Assembly: GCA_963851095.1 (NCBI GenBank)
Contig: CAWKOX010000009.1
Location: 186,001-250,000, forward strand
DNA: 64,000 nt
Source: Oleispira sp963851095
Lineage (GTDB): Bacteria > Pseudomonadota > Gammaproteobacteria > Pseudomonadales > Oceanobacteraceae
Direction of reading: 5' to 3'
A program made the position numbers and the translations under genes. Each line of letters opens with the position of its first letter. The first letter of the stretch is position 1. The notes below the pieces were generated by a model. That model was not told where the DNA came from. It searched no databases and worked only from the letters and a program-made list of their open reading frames with translations. Below are positions 1-8,388 of the stretch, in pieces.

Positions 1-71
1 ATAACGAATACATGTATGCTGCTGAATGAGAGAATGCTAGAGTTAGCGGAATAATCCATTATAAGGCTTTT

Positions 72-101
72 TTGTTCTTTTAATAGGATTGTGCTTATAA
101 T
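72..101 (+). promoter_or_regulatory. Candidate sigma-70 promoter for the pil operon
   Basis: A TTGTTC box at 72-77 and a perfect TATAAT box at 96-101 are separated by 18 bases, 66 bases ahead of the pilM start. A short inverted repeat (ATTCACA at 111-117, TGTGAAT at 145-151) lies in the leader. The rest of bases 1-167 shows no gene. In related bacteria a divergent penicillin-binding protein gene lies on the other side of this region, but it is outside the window. Confidence 0.55.
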
Positions 102-167
102 GACTTGAATATTCACATAATGAAGTAGCTTTACTCCGCAAGTCTGTGAATTTGATGGGGAAACACC

Positions 168-1232
168 GTGCTGGCAGGCCTTTTAAAGAAAAAAAATAAA
201 ACATTGCTCGGAGTTGATATCAGCTCTACATCCGTAAAACTTTTGGAATTAAGCCATAATAATGGTCGATACCAAGTTGAAAGTTATGCATCAGAACCGC
301 TACCGGCAAATGCCGTAATTGAACAAAGTATCGGTGATGAAGAAGCTGTCGGATTAGTAATTAAAAAAGCGTTAGGGAAGGCGCGTAGTAGCAGCAAGAA
401 AGCAGCTATTGCAGTGGCAGGCTCAGCGGTAATTACAAAGACTATCGAAATGAATGAAGGTTTATCTGATGATGAGATGGACTATCAAATTCGTATCGAA
501 GCCGATCAATATATTCCGTACCCGTTAGATGAAGTAGCTCTTGACTGGGAAGTTCAAGGACCTTCCGATATCGCAGGCAGTGTAGATGTTTTACTGGCCG
601 CATGTCGTTTGGAAAATGTTGAGTTGCGCAAAGACGCTTTAGAGATTGGCGGCTTAGAAGCTGGTATCGTGGATATTGAAGCTTTTTGTACTGAAAGAGC
701 CTATGAGCTTATTCATACTCAATTAGACGATAACGACGAAGTTGAAACCGTAGCGGTCGTTGATATCGGCGCAACGATGACAACCCTCAGTGTTTTGCAT
801 CAAGGTAAAACCATTTATACCCGTGAGCAATTATTCGGTGGTAAGCAGCTGACGGAAGAAATTATGCGTCGCTATGGTCTTTCTGAAGAAGAGGGTACTC
901 GGGCGAAGCTGGATGGTGGCTTACCAGATGATTATGAATCTGAAGTTTTAGATCCGTTCCGTGATTCGGTTGTTCAGCAAATTAGTCGATCTCTACAATT
1001 TTTCTATTCATCAAGCCAATATAATGATGTCGACTACATTATTTTAGCCGGTGGTACGTCGTCAATAATCGGACTTGATCAGCTTACCCAAGAGAAACTG
1101 GGTATCTCAGCAATCGTTGCAAATCCTTTTGTTAATATGACGCTATCGCAGAAGGTGAATGCATCCATGCTTAATAATGATGCTCCATCGTTAATGATTG
1201 CATGTGGATTAGCAATGAGGAGCTTTGATTAA
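168..1232 (+). CDS. pilM: Type IV pilus inner-membrane platform protein PilM
   Basis: PilM is an actin-like cytoplasmic protein that binds the N-terminal tail of PilN and links the pilus motor ATPases to the inner-membrane alignment complex. The 354-residue product matches the family length. It shows the actin-fold phosphate-binding segments LLGVDISSTSVKLLEL near residue 14, VAVVDIGATMTTLSV near 195 and a C-terminal glycine-rich ILAGGTSSI segment near 290. The start is GTG, preceded by a GATGGGG ribosome-binding site at 154-160. It is the first gene of pilMNOPQ, and its TAA stop overlaps the pilN ATG by one base, implying translational coupling. Confidence 0.95.
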   Translation: MLAGLLKKKNKTLLGVDISSTSVKLLELSHNNGRYQVESYASEPLPANAVIEQSIGDEEAVGLVIKKALGKARSSSKKAAIAVAGSAVITKTIEMNEGLSDDEMDYQIRIEADQYIPYPLDEVALDWEVQGPSDIAGSVDVLLAACRLENVELRKDALEIGGLEAGIVDIEAFCTERAYELIHTQLDDNDEVETVAVVDIGATMTTLSVLHQGKTIYTREQLFGGKQLTEEIMRRYGLSEEEGTRAKLDGGLPDDYESEVLDPFRDSVVQQISRSLQFFYSSSQYNDVDYIILAGGTSSIIGLDQLTQEKLGISAIVANPFVNMTLSQKVNASMLNNDAPSLMIACGLAMRSFD

Positions 1233-1789
1233 TGGCAAAGATTAATTTACTCCCTTGGCGTGAAGAACTGCGCAAGGAACGTCAGCAAGAATTTATTGGG
1301 ATCGCAGTCGCAGTAGCTTTGGTTGCTGCGGCCTTAGTATGGTTTGTGAACTCCAACATTGACAGTCAGTTAACCGCACAAAAAAGTCGCAATGCCTTTA
1401 TCCAAAAAGAAATGTCAGTGCTTACTGAGCAAATTACAGAAATTCAACAGTTGCGAGATAAGCGTGAGCAATTACTTGAACGTATGAAATTGATTCAGGA
1501 TCTACAAGGTAATCGCCCAATTATTGTGCGCTTATTCGATGAAATTGCACGCTCTATGCCTGATGACTTATATTTTACCAGTTTAGACATTAAAGGTACT
1601 CAGGTGAGTGTTAAAGGTCGTGCTAAATCGAATAATCGAGTAGCGGCTCTGATGCGTAACTTTGATGATTCGGATTGGTTTGATGCGCCTAATTTAATTA
1701 GTGTTAAAGCTGAAAAGAATGACTACAACACATTTGAGGTCACTATGACTCAAGTTGACCCTAAGAATGCTAAGAAGGAGGTCGAATAA
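1232..1789 (+). CDS. pilN: Type IV pilus assembly protein PilN
   Basis: PilN is a bitopic inner-membrane protein of the PilMNOP alignment complex. The short cytoplasmic tail begins MAKINLLPWREELRK, carrying the conserved INLLPWR motif that docks into PilM. One membrane helix follows at about residues 21-40 and then a coiled-coil and ferredoxin-like periplasmic part. Length is 185 residues, normal for the family. The gene overlaps pilM and pilO by one base at each end, so all three are almost certainly cotranslated. Confidence 0.95.
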   Translation: MAKINLLPWREELRKERQQEFIGIAVAVALVAAALVWFVNSNIDSQLTAQKSRNAFIQKEMSVLTEQITEIQQLRDKREQLLERMKLIQDLQGNRPIIVRLFDEIARSMPDDLYFTSLDIKGTQVSVKGRAKSNNRVAALMRNFDDSDWFDAPNLISVKAEKNDYNTFEVTMTQVDPKNAKKEVE

Positions 1790-2418
1790 TGGCGAAAGAT
1801 AATAAGTTCGACCTGCAGCCTTATCTGGATAAAATTAACGAATTTGATGTTAATGATATCGATTGGGAGAATATGGGCTCGTGGCCAATTGCAGGTAAAG
1901 CTGTTTTTTGCAGTGTTATTGCCATTGCGATTGTGGTTGGTGGCTATTTTATGATGCTGGAACCGCTCAATCAAAAACTGTCGCGTGAAATTAAGCAAGA
2001 AAGTCAACTCAAGAAAGACTTTGAAAACAAGGCGTTTCAGGTTGCCAACTTAGAAGAGTACAAAGCTCAGATGGTTGAGATGGAGCATAACTTTGAATCT
2101 ATCTTGAAGCAGCTTCCTAGAGATACCGAAGTGCCAGGTCTGATTGATGACATTTCTTTGGCCGCGTTAAATAACGGTTTGGATCTGAAAGTTATTTCAC
2201 CGAAAAAACAGGTTCGAACAGAGTTTTATAATGAGTTGCCGATCGAAATTGAGGTTGAAGGTGATTATCATGAGCTGGGTGCTTATGTGTCGTCAGTTGC
2301 ATCGCTATCGCGAATTGTGACTTTGCATGACTTTTCTATCACAACCAAAGGTAAGGATAATGGCAATTTGTCATTGAAAATTCTTGCTAAAACTTATCGT
2401 TATAATGAGGGTGATTAA
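1789..2418 (+). CDS. pilO: Type IV pilus assembly protein PilO
   Basis: PilO pairs with PilN through similar periplasmic coiled coils and helps align the secretin with the motor. The 209-residue product has a cytoplasmic N-terminal segment of about 35 residues, one membrane helix near residues 36-56 (AVFCSVIAIAIVVGGYF), a coiled coil at about 60-105 and a C-terminal ferredoxin-like domain with the typical EIEVEGDYHELGAYVSSVA segment. The ATG overlaps the pilN stop, and AAGGAGG within the end of pilN provides the ribosome-binding site. Confidence 0.95.
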   Translation: MAKDNKFDLQPYLDKINEFDVNDIDWENMGSWPIAGKAVFCSVIAIAIVVGGYFMMLEPLNQKLSREIKQESQLKKDFENKAFQVANLEEYKAQMVEMEHNFESILKQLPRDTEVPGLIDDISLAALNNGLDLKVISPKKQVRTEFYNELPIEIEVEGDYHELGAYVSSVASLSRIVTLHDFSITTKGKDNGNLSLKILAKTYRYNEGD

Positions 2419-2419
2419 A

Positions 2420-2956
2420 ATGAAAAAACTATCCTTATTATTACTATTGTCTTCATTCTTGACTGGGTGTGGTGTTTCTTCAGGAACGGCCGATTTGAAA
2501 CAATTTGTCGATGATGTAATGAGTCAGCCGCGAGGTGTTATTGAGCCTTTACCTGTCTTTGAGCCTTATGAGGCATTTAGTTATAGTGCAACAGGTTTAC
2601 GCTCACCTTTTGATTTACCCGTAAATCTTGATGAGGTGATTAAGCAGGCGGCGCCTGAGTCAGATGTTCAGCCAGACTTAAACCGTTCGAAAGAGCAGTT
2701 GGAGCAATACTCATTCGGTTCTTTTTCTATGGTAGGTACTATCAAACGAGAAAAAGACCAGCTATGGGGGCTTGTTTCCGTTCCTGATAGTGGCATTCAT
2801 AAGATCAAAGAGGGCTACTACATGGGACAAAACCATGGCAAAGTTGTACGCGTCTCGCAACAGCGTATTGATATCATAGAAATTGTACCTAACGGTGTAG
2901 GTGGTTGGCTTGAACGTCCACGCTCACTTGTTTTAGCCGGTGTGGAAGAGGAATAA
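2420..2956 (+). CDS. pilP: Type IV pilus lipoprotein PilP
   Basis: PilP is a periplasmic lipoprotein that binds the PilN/PilO heterodimer and contacts the secretin PilQ. I chose the ATG at 2420 over an upstream in-frame start because it gives a textbook lipoprotein signal, MKKLSLLLLLSSFLTGC, with lipobox LTGC and Cys17, and GAGGGTG lies just upstream. The linker contains the RSPFDLP segment typical of PilP, and the C-terminal beta domain holds MVGTIKREKDQLWGLV and a YYMGQNHGKV segment. It begins one base after the pilO stop. Confidence 0.93.
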   Translation: MKKLSLLLLLSSFLTGCGVSSGTADLKQFVDDVMSQPRGVIEPLPVFEPYEAFSYSATGLRSPFDLPVNLDEVIKQAAPESDVQPDLNRSKEQLEQYSFGSFSMVGTIKREKDQLWGLVSVPDSGIHKIKEGYYMGQNHGKVVRVSQQRIDIIEIVPNGVGGWLERPRSLVLAGVEEE

Positions 2957-2960
2957 AAAA

Positions 2961-5060
2961 ATGAGTCACCGTATTAGTAAGGCAGCACAGGTATTCGTTG
3001 TCGTGATTCTAGCAACGATTGCCAGCGCGCAAACTTTTGCTGCAAATTTAGTGGATATTAAATTCTCGGCATTGCCCGGGGATGTGACACAGATGGAGTT
3101 GATCTTTGATGGTCAGCCGCCTGTGCCTGGAGGCTATACCATTGAGAAGCCTGCTCGTATCTCGTTAGACCTTCCAGGTGTTAATAGCCAGCTTAAATCC
3201 AAGTACCATAAAATTGGTTTTGGTAATGCTCGAACGGCTACGGTTGTTAATGCCAATGAACGTGCTCGCGTTATTGTTAGTTTGGCATCGTTAGTACCTT
3301 ATGCCGTTGAGTCTCGCGATGATCGGTTAATCGTCTTGATGGGTAAAACGGTTGATGCTCAAAACGTACAGCCTGACCAAGCGATTGCGAGTGCTGATAG
3401 CAGCTCTAGCAATAAGCAAACGGCCTCATCCGTGATGAATGTTGATTTTCGTCGTGGAGATCAGGATGATGGTCAAGTTCAAATTCTATTAAGTAACCCA
3501 AAGGCGGGTGTTGATATTCAGCAGCAGGGCAAAAAAATCATTGTCACGCTAGAAGGCACGGTATTGCCAGAAAATATGCGCCGCCGTCTTGATGTCGTTG
3601 ATTTTGCAACCCCTGTTAAATACATCGATGCCAATATGGAAGGAACCAATACGGTTATCTATATCGAGCCAGAAGGCCAATATGACTATCTGGCTTATCA
3701 AGCGGATGGTGTTTTAGCGATTAACGTTAAGCCGATCACGAAAGCTGAAAAAGCTAAGTTGGCGCAGACTGAATTCCCTTATAGCGGTGAGAAGTTATCG
3801 CTGAACTTCCAAAATATTGAAGTACGTGCAGTACTGCAGTTAATTGCTGATTTCACCGGCCAAAATTTAGTAGCATCCGATACCGTTGATGGTGGTATTA
3901 CACTGCGTTTGCAGAATGTTCCTTGGGATCAAGCGTTAGATTTGGTTTTAAAGACAAAAGGTTTGGCGAAACGTCAAATGGGTAACGTTTTATTGGTTGC
4001 GCCAGCTGAAGAAATTGCTGCTCGTGAAAAAATCGAATTAGAAGCGGTTAAACAAGTTGAAGAACTGGCGCCTTTATTGTCTGAATACGTTCAGCTACGT
4101 TATGCCAAAGCAACCGATATTGCATCTTTGCTAACCTCTGAAAGTGGCTTGATGTCACTGCGTGGAACTGCCGTAGTGGATGAGCGTACTAATACCTTAC
4201 TGATGAAAGATACGGGCGATAACCTGGATAAAATTCGTGAAGCTATTGCTCTATTGGATATTCCGGTTCGTCAGGTCTTGATCGAAGCTCGCATTGTTAT
4301 TGCCAATACCAGTGTGGGTGAAAAACTGGGTATTCGCTGGGGCGGCGGCGGTATGAAAGCCAATAGCGATAACTATATGAAGTTTGGTGCGAGTCAGACA
4401 ACGTTAAGTGAAACAAACCAAATTTTAATCGACCGCGCAAATGGTGATGACCCAGGTGAAATTACTTTTCCTGATGCCTATGTTGTTGATCTAGGCGTTA
4501 GTGATGTTGGGGCTTCTTCTATAGCGGTAGGTATTTCTACTTTTGATTATCTATTGGATCTTGAGCTATCCGCAGTAGAGACCGACGGAAATGCAGAGAT
4601 CGTTTCTCAGCCGCGAGTCATTACGGCAGATGGCCAAACGGCTAGCATTCAGTCGGGTACTGAAATTCCTTATCAGGAAGCAAGTTCAAGTGGTGCAACT
4701 TCAATCTCGTTCAAATCGGCGGTATTGAAACTAGAAGTGACTCCGCAAATTACACCGGATGACCGCATCATTATGGATCTTAAGATCAACCAAGATTCGA
4801 TTGGTGAAGTGACTGCCGCAGGTCCAACTATTGATACAAATGCTTTGGAAACTCAGGTGCTTGTTGAAAATGGTGAAACGATTGTTTTGGGTGGTATTTT
4901 CCGCTCTGAAGAAACTTTCGCGACAACAAAGACACCATTCTTTGGCGATATTCCTTTAATTGGCGTATTATTCCGCCGTACGGAACACGTCGAGAGTAAA
5001 GCTGAGCTACTAGTATTCATTACTCCTCGTTTGGTTAAAGATACTTTGAGCACACGTTAA
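2961..5060 (+). CDS. pilQ: Type IV pilus secretin PilQ
   Basis: PilQ forms the multimeric outer-membrane channel through which the pilus exits. The ATG at 2961 gives a cleavable signal peptide (residues 1-30, ending near QTFAA) and a mature protein of normal length, 699 residues in total. In order: AMIN-type peptidoglycan-binding domains at about 35-260, a secretin/TonB short N-terminal domain at about 271-350, a secretin N1 domain at about 374-433 and the C-terminal secretin beta barrel at about 540-693, ending with the LLVFITPRLV signature. It begins four bases after pilP, so PilMNOPQ components are made together. Confidence 0.95.
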   Translation: MSHRISKAAQVFVVVILATIASAQTFAANLVDIKFSALPGDVTQMELIFDGQPPVPGGYTIEKPARISLDLPGVNSQLKSKYHKIGFGNARTATVVNANERARVIVSLASLVPYAVESRDDRLIVLMGKTVDAQNVQPDQAIASADSSSSNKQTASSVMNVDFRRGDQDDGQVQILLSNPKAGVDIQQQGKKIIVTLEGTVLPENMRRRLDVVDFATPVKYIDANMEGTNTVIYIEPEGQYDYLAYQADGVLAINVKPITKAEKAKLAQTEFPYSGEKLSLNFQNIEVRAVLQLIADFTGQNLVASDTVDGGITLRLQNVPWDQALDLVLKTKGLAKRQMGNVLLVAPAEEIAAREKIELEAVKQVEELAPLLSEYVQLRYAKATDIASLLTSESGLMSLRGTAVVDERTNTLLMKDTGDNLDKIREAIALLDIPVRQVLIEARIVIANTSVGEKLGIRWGGGGMKANSDNYMKFGASQTTLSETNQILIDRANGDDPGEITFPDAYVVDLGVSDVGASSIAVGISTFDYLLDLELSAVETDGNAEIVSQPRVITADGQTASIQSGTEIPYQEASSSGATSISFKSAVLKLEVTPQITPDDRIIMDLKINQDSIGEVTAAGPTIDTNALETQVLVENGETIVLGGIFRSEETFATTKTPFFGDIPLIGVLFRRTEHVESKAELLVFITPRLVKDTLSTR

Positions 5061-5066
5061 TACTAA

Positions 5067-5621
5067 ATGTCACACACGTTAAATTTATACTTAGTCGGAC
5101 CGATGGGCGCTGGAAAAAGCACCATCGGTCGTCTTTTGTCCAGCGAGCTTAATCTGGAATTCATCGATTCTGATCGCGAAATAGAAGAGCGTTGCGGGAC
5201 TAATATTCCTTGGATTTTTGATAAAGAAGGGGAGCAGGGTTTTAGAACACGCGAAGAGAGTGCAATCGATGACCTGACCCAGATGTCGGGTATATTATTG
5301 GCTACTGGTGGTGGCGTAGTCATGCGCCCCGAGAACCGAGCTCACTTAGCGGGTCGTGGCACTGTTGTCTATCTTCGTACCTCAGTAGAACAACAACTCG
5401 CAAGAACAGGGCGAGATAAAAATCGGCCTTTATTGCAAACAGAAAATCCTAAGCAAGTCTTAAGCGATTTGTTTGCCAAGCGTGATCCTCTTTATCAAGA
5501 AATTGCTGATATCGTTATTCAAACGGATCAGCGCAATCCTAAAAACGTTGTTAATGAAATTATACGACGTTTAGCTGAAAACAATATTATTGATGGCAAT
5601 AATGAAGACACTTACAGTTGA
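5067..5621 (+). CDS. aroK: Shikimate kinase I
   Basis: AroK phosphorylates shikimate with ATP, the fifth step of the shikimate pathway to chorismate and the aromatic amino acids. The 184-residue product has the P-loop GPMGAGKSTIGRLL near residue 11, the shikimate-binding DSDREIEER motif near 33 and GGGVVMRPENR near 80, and the lid segment GRDKNRPLL near 115. It starts six bases after pilQ, an arrangement common in gammaproteobacteria, and its last 20 bases overlap the aroB start. Confidence 0.95.
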   Translation: MSHTLNLYLVGPMGAGKSTIGRLLSSELNLEFIDSDREIEERCGTNIPWIFDKEGEQGFRTREESAIDDLTQMSGILLATGGGVVMRPENRAHLAGRGTVVYLRTSVEQQLARTGRDKNRPLLQTENPKQVLSDLFAKRDPLYQEIADIVIQTDQRNPKNVVNEIIRRLAENNIIDGNNEDTYS

Positions 5622-6690
5622 TCTAGCAGATCGTAGTTATCCGATATTCATCGGAGAATCGTTAATTTCAAATCCTGAATTATTTACCCCTTATATTAAT
5701 GGTAAGCAGGTAATGATTGTTAGTAATACAACCGTTGCCCCGCTTTACTTAGATCAGCTTAAATCGTCACTGAACCAATACGATGTTGATGAAGTTATTT
5801 TGCCTGATGGTGAAGAATATAAGAATCTAGACACTCTCAATCTTATTTTTGATGCATTGTTATCAAAGCGCCATAATCGAACGACAACCCTAATAGCACT
5901 GGGTGGTGGTGTGATTGGTGATATGACCGGCTTTGCAGCGTCATGTTATCAAAGAGGTGTTGATTTTATTCAGGTGCCAACGACACTGCTGTCTCAGGTA
6001 GATTCATCGGTCGGTGGTAAAACAGCGGTAAACCATCCGCTGGGCAAGAATATGATCGGTGCTTTTTATCAGCCTAAGGCGGTGATTGCCGATATCTCAG
6101 TATTAAAGACTTTGCCTCAACGTGAACTGTCAGCGGGGATTGCTGAAGTTGTAAAATATGGGCTTATCTGTAATGCCGAGTTTTATAACTGGCTGAATGT
6201 GAATATGGAAACCTTGGCCGCTTATGATGCTGGTGCATTAGCGACCGCAGTAGAGTTAAGCTGTTTAGATAAAGCTGCAGTGGTTGCTCAGGATGAAAGA
6301 GAGGGTGGCATTCGAGCCATCTTGAATCTAGGGCATACTTTTGGCCATGCTATCGAAACAAACCAAGGCTATGGTGTATGGTTGCATGGCGAAGCGGTAG
6401 CAGCGGGAATGGTTATGGCCGCAGATTTATCTTGGCGTTTAGGCAATATTAGCCAGCAAGAGGTGCATGACCTACAGAGTTTATTAAAGCGTGCTCAGCT
6501 ACCTTGTGTACCTCCTGCTGAAATGAGTAATAGTGACTTTATTGATCTGATGCAGGTTGATAAAAAAGTTTTAGATGGAAAGCTACGCCTTGTTTTATTA
6601 ACCTCAATTGGTGAAGCGGTTGTCACGTCAGACTTTGCGGTCGAAACATTGAATAAAACCTTGTCAGCTGGCGAACAGCTAGGTTATTAA
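5602..6690 (+). CDS. aroB: 3-dehydroquinate synthase
   Basis: AroB converts DAHP to 3-dehydroquinate using NAD and a divalent metal, the second shikimate pathway step. The product, about 362 residues, shows the NAD-binding GGGVIGDMTGFAAS segment, the VDSSVGGKTAVNHPLGKN active-site segment and the metal-ligand region LNLGHTFGHAIE. The ATG at 5602 gives the usual start MKTLTVDLADRSYPI; a TTG at 5590 would add four residues. It overlaps aroK by 20 bases, so the two shikimate genes are likely translationally coupled and transcribed with the pil genes. Confidence 0.95.
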   Translation: MKTLTVDLADRSYPIFIGESLISNPELFTPYINGKQVMIVSNTTVAPLYLDQLKSSLNQYDVDEVILPDGEEYKNLDTLNLIFDALLSKRHNRTTTLIALGGGVIGDMTGFAASCYQRGVDFIQVPTTLLSQVDSSVGGKTAVNHPLGKNMIGAFYQPKAVIADISVLKTLPQRELSAGIAEVVKYGLICNAEFYNWLNVNMETLAAYDAGALATAVELSCLDKAAVVAQDEREGGIRAILNLGHTFGHAIETNQGYGVWLHGEAVAAGMVMAADLSWRLGNISQQEVHDLQSLLKRAQLPCVPPAEMSNSDFIDLMQVDKKVLDGKLRLVLLTSIGEAVVTSDFAVETLNKTLSAGEQLGY

Positions 6691-6715
6691 GAATTAATTA
6701 GGAGAAAGGGCGCAT

Positions 6716-8203
6716 ATGGACACCGAATATATGGCAGCGCTAGATGATGCTGATGACCAAGAGAGTGAGTCAATAAAGAATCCACAGTTTTTTGCGCCTC
6801 CTAGTTTATCTGAATCTCAGCTTAAACAGCTTGAAATGTTGCAGCATTTATCCTTGTACAGTGAGCTTTTGATTCTAGTGTGCGCGGATAAAGGTATGGG
6901 TAAAACGTTTATTGCGAATGCTCTACTGGCCTCCAGAGAAACACCTGATCAAAGCTTGATGATTGAGGGAGATTTTTCTTTAACTTACCTTGATATGCTG
7001 CATAATTTCGCACAGTTCTTAGACCTTGCGGATCTAGCCGATGATATAGAAAGTATTGAACAGCAAGTAATAGCGCGTTGCTTACAGATTACTGAAGAGG
7101 AGCAAGGTTCTGTTTTACTCATTATCGATCAAGCAGAGCAGTTGCCTGATGACGTTTTAGAGGATATTAATCAGCTTGCTTTATTGGCACCCAATGCCTT
7201 GCATATTATGTTGCTGGGTCCAAAAGGGTTTGATGGTAAATTATTAGCACTGGCTGAACCTCAGGCACCGTTCCATATGATGGATATAGAGCCGCTCAGT
7301 GATGATGAAGCAGATGTTATATTGCTTGAGCAATTTCCTGGTCAAGAGTGGGAGGCTGAGCAAGCGGATTTTATTATTAAACAGTCCGCAGGTAATCCAG
7401 GAAAAATACTTCACCTTGCTCAGCAGCTCCTAGCAAAGACTGAACCTTTACCGGAAGCTTCTAAATTTCCTATCACTCATTTTGCGGCCATTGTTTTAGT
7501 TGCGTTGGTATTAATAGGTGCTTACTTTTACCAAAATAGTACGTCATCCGATGCGTCAAGCCTCGTTGTTGAAACTTTGCCAATCGAAGCGATACAGGTT
7601 GCCAGTTCGGAAGTGGACAGTTCAATATCAACTCCTGATACCAGTGCGATAAGTAACACTTTAGAGAATGCGGCGCCTGTTGGTGATGTTACTCCTATTG
7701 CAGAGGTTGATCAGACTGAAGTTTTAGGTTCGGAGGATGAAGTAGATTTTAACTTCCCTAAGTCTGATATTACTGGTACTGAGGATGAATCTTTAGTGCC
7801 TGCAGTTGCCACAGAAGCTTTGCCCTCTGAGGAATCTCTGTCATCTAAGGAACCTCTGTCATCGGAAGTGGTTACGCCTCAAGCATCAAGGGTTATTTAT
7901 AGCGCAGATGAGCAGCAGTTAATGTCGGCACCGAATAGTGCTTTTGTAATACAGTTATTCGGCTCTTTTAATGCAAAAAACTCAAAGACGTTTCAGAATG
8001 CTCATGAAACAGATGACACTCGTCTTTTGCAGTATGAAGGTGAATATCAGAATAAACCTTGGCATGTTGTCATTGCTGGGCCGTTTAACTCAAAGCCGTT
8101 AGCGCTTGAAGCATCTAAAAAGTTGTCTTCGAGGTTACGTGATCAGAAACCTTGGGTTCGATCTGTCTCGGATATACAGACAGTATTACGCAATCGCAAG
8201 TAG
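6716..8203 (+). CDS. damX: DamX-like AAA ATPase with SPOR domain
   Basis: DamX is an inner-membrane division protein whose periplasmic SPOR domain binds denuded septal peptidoglycan. This 495-residue product has an N-terminal AAA-type ATPase module with Walker A CADKGMGKTF near residues 57-66 and Walker B SVLLIIDQAE near 131. A single membrane helix follows at about 253-272, then a low-complexity acidic linker with repeats of EESLSSKEPLSSE, and a C-terminal SPOR domain at about 406-491. TAGGAGAAAGGG upstream is a strong ribosome-binding site. Position after aroB matches damX in enterics and Pseudomonas. Confidence 0.88.
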   Translation: MDTEYMAALDDADDQESESIKNPQFFAPPSLSESQLKQLEMLQHLSLYSELLILVCADKGMGKTFIANALLASRETPDQSLMIEGDFSLTYLDMLHNFAQFLDLADLADDIESIEQQVIARCLQITEEEQGSVLLIIDQAEQLPDDVLEDINQLALLAPNALHIMLLGPKGFDGKLLALAEPQAPFHMMDIEPLSDDEADVILLEQFPGQEWEAEQADFIIKQSAGNPGKILHLAQQLLAKTEPLPEASKFPITHFAAIVLVALVLIGAYFYQNSTSSDASSLVVETLPIEAIQVASSEVDSSISTPDTSAISNTLENAAPVGDVTPIAEVDQTEVLGSEDEVDFNFPKSDITGTEDESLVPAVATEALPSEESLSSKEPLSSEVVTPQASRVIYSADEQQLMSAPNSAFVIQLFGSFNAKNSKTFQNAHETDDTRLLQYEGEYQNKPWHVVIAGPFNSKPLALEASKKLSSRLRDQKPWVRSVSDIQTVLRNRK

Positions 8204-8220
8204 TCTATTTCTGATCTGGT

Positions 8221-8259
8221 GTGATTTCTTTTGTATGAAATATAGACAAAAGAAATCAC
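8221..8259. repeat. Perfect 14-base inverted repeat between damX and gltB
   Basis: GTGATTTCTTTTGT at 8221-8234 is matched exactly in reverse complement by ACAAAAGAAATCAC at 8246-8259 with an 11-base spacer. It lies just after damX and six bases upstream of the gltB -35 box. It lacks a GC-rich stem and a T-run, so it is not a standard terminator; it could be a weak terminator or a protein-binding site acting on gltBD. Confidence 0.6.
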
Positions 8260-8264
8260 ATAAT

Positions 8265-8293
8265 TTGTGACGAGCCGCTCATCCGTGTAGAAT
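8265..8293 (+). promoter_or_regulatory. Candidate sigma-70 promoter of gltBD
   Basis: TTGTGA at 8265-8270 and TAGAAT at 8288-8293 are separated by 17 bases. The predicted transcript starts around 8300 and leaves a leader of about 90 bases before gltB. Confidence 0.55.
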
Positions 8294-8388
8294 AAGCCCC
8301 CCTTTGAATGTACGTAGCTCATTTTGTGAGCGATGGGCTCTTCTAAGCCCTTGAATTTACTATTTTTTTGTTAAATGAGAGCTGTTCT

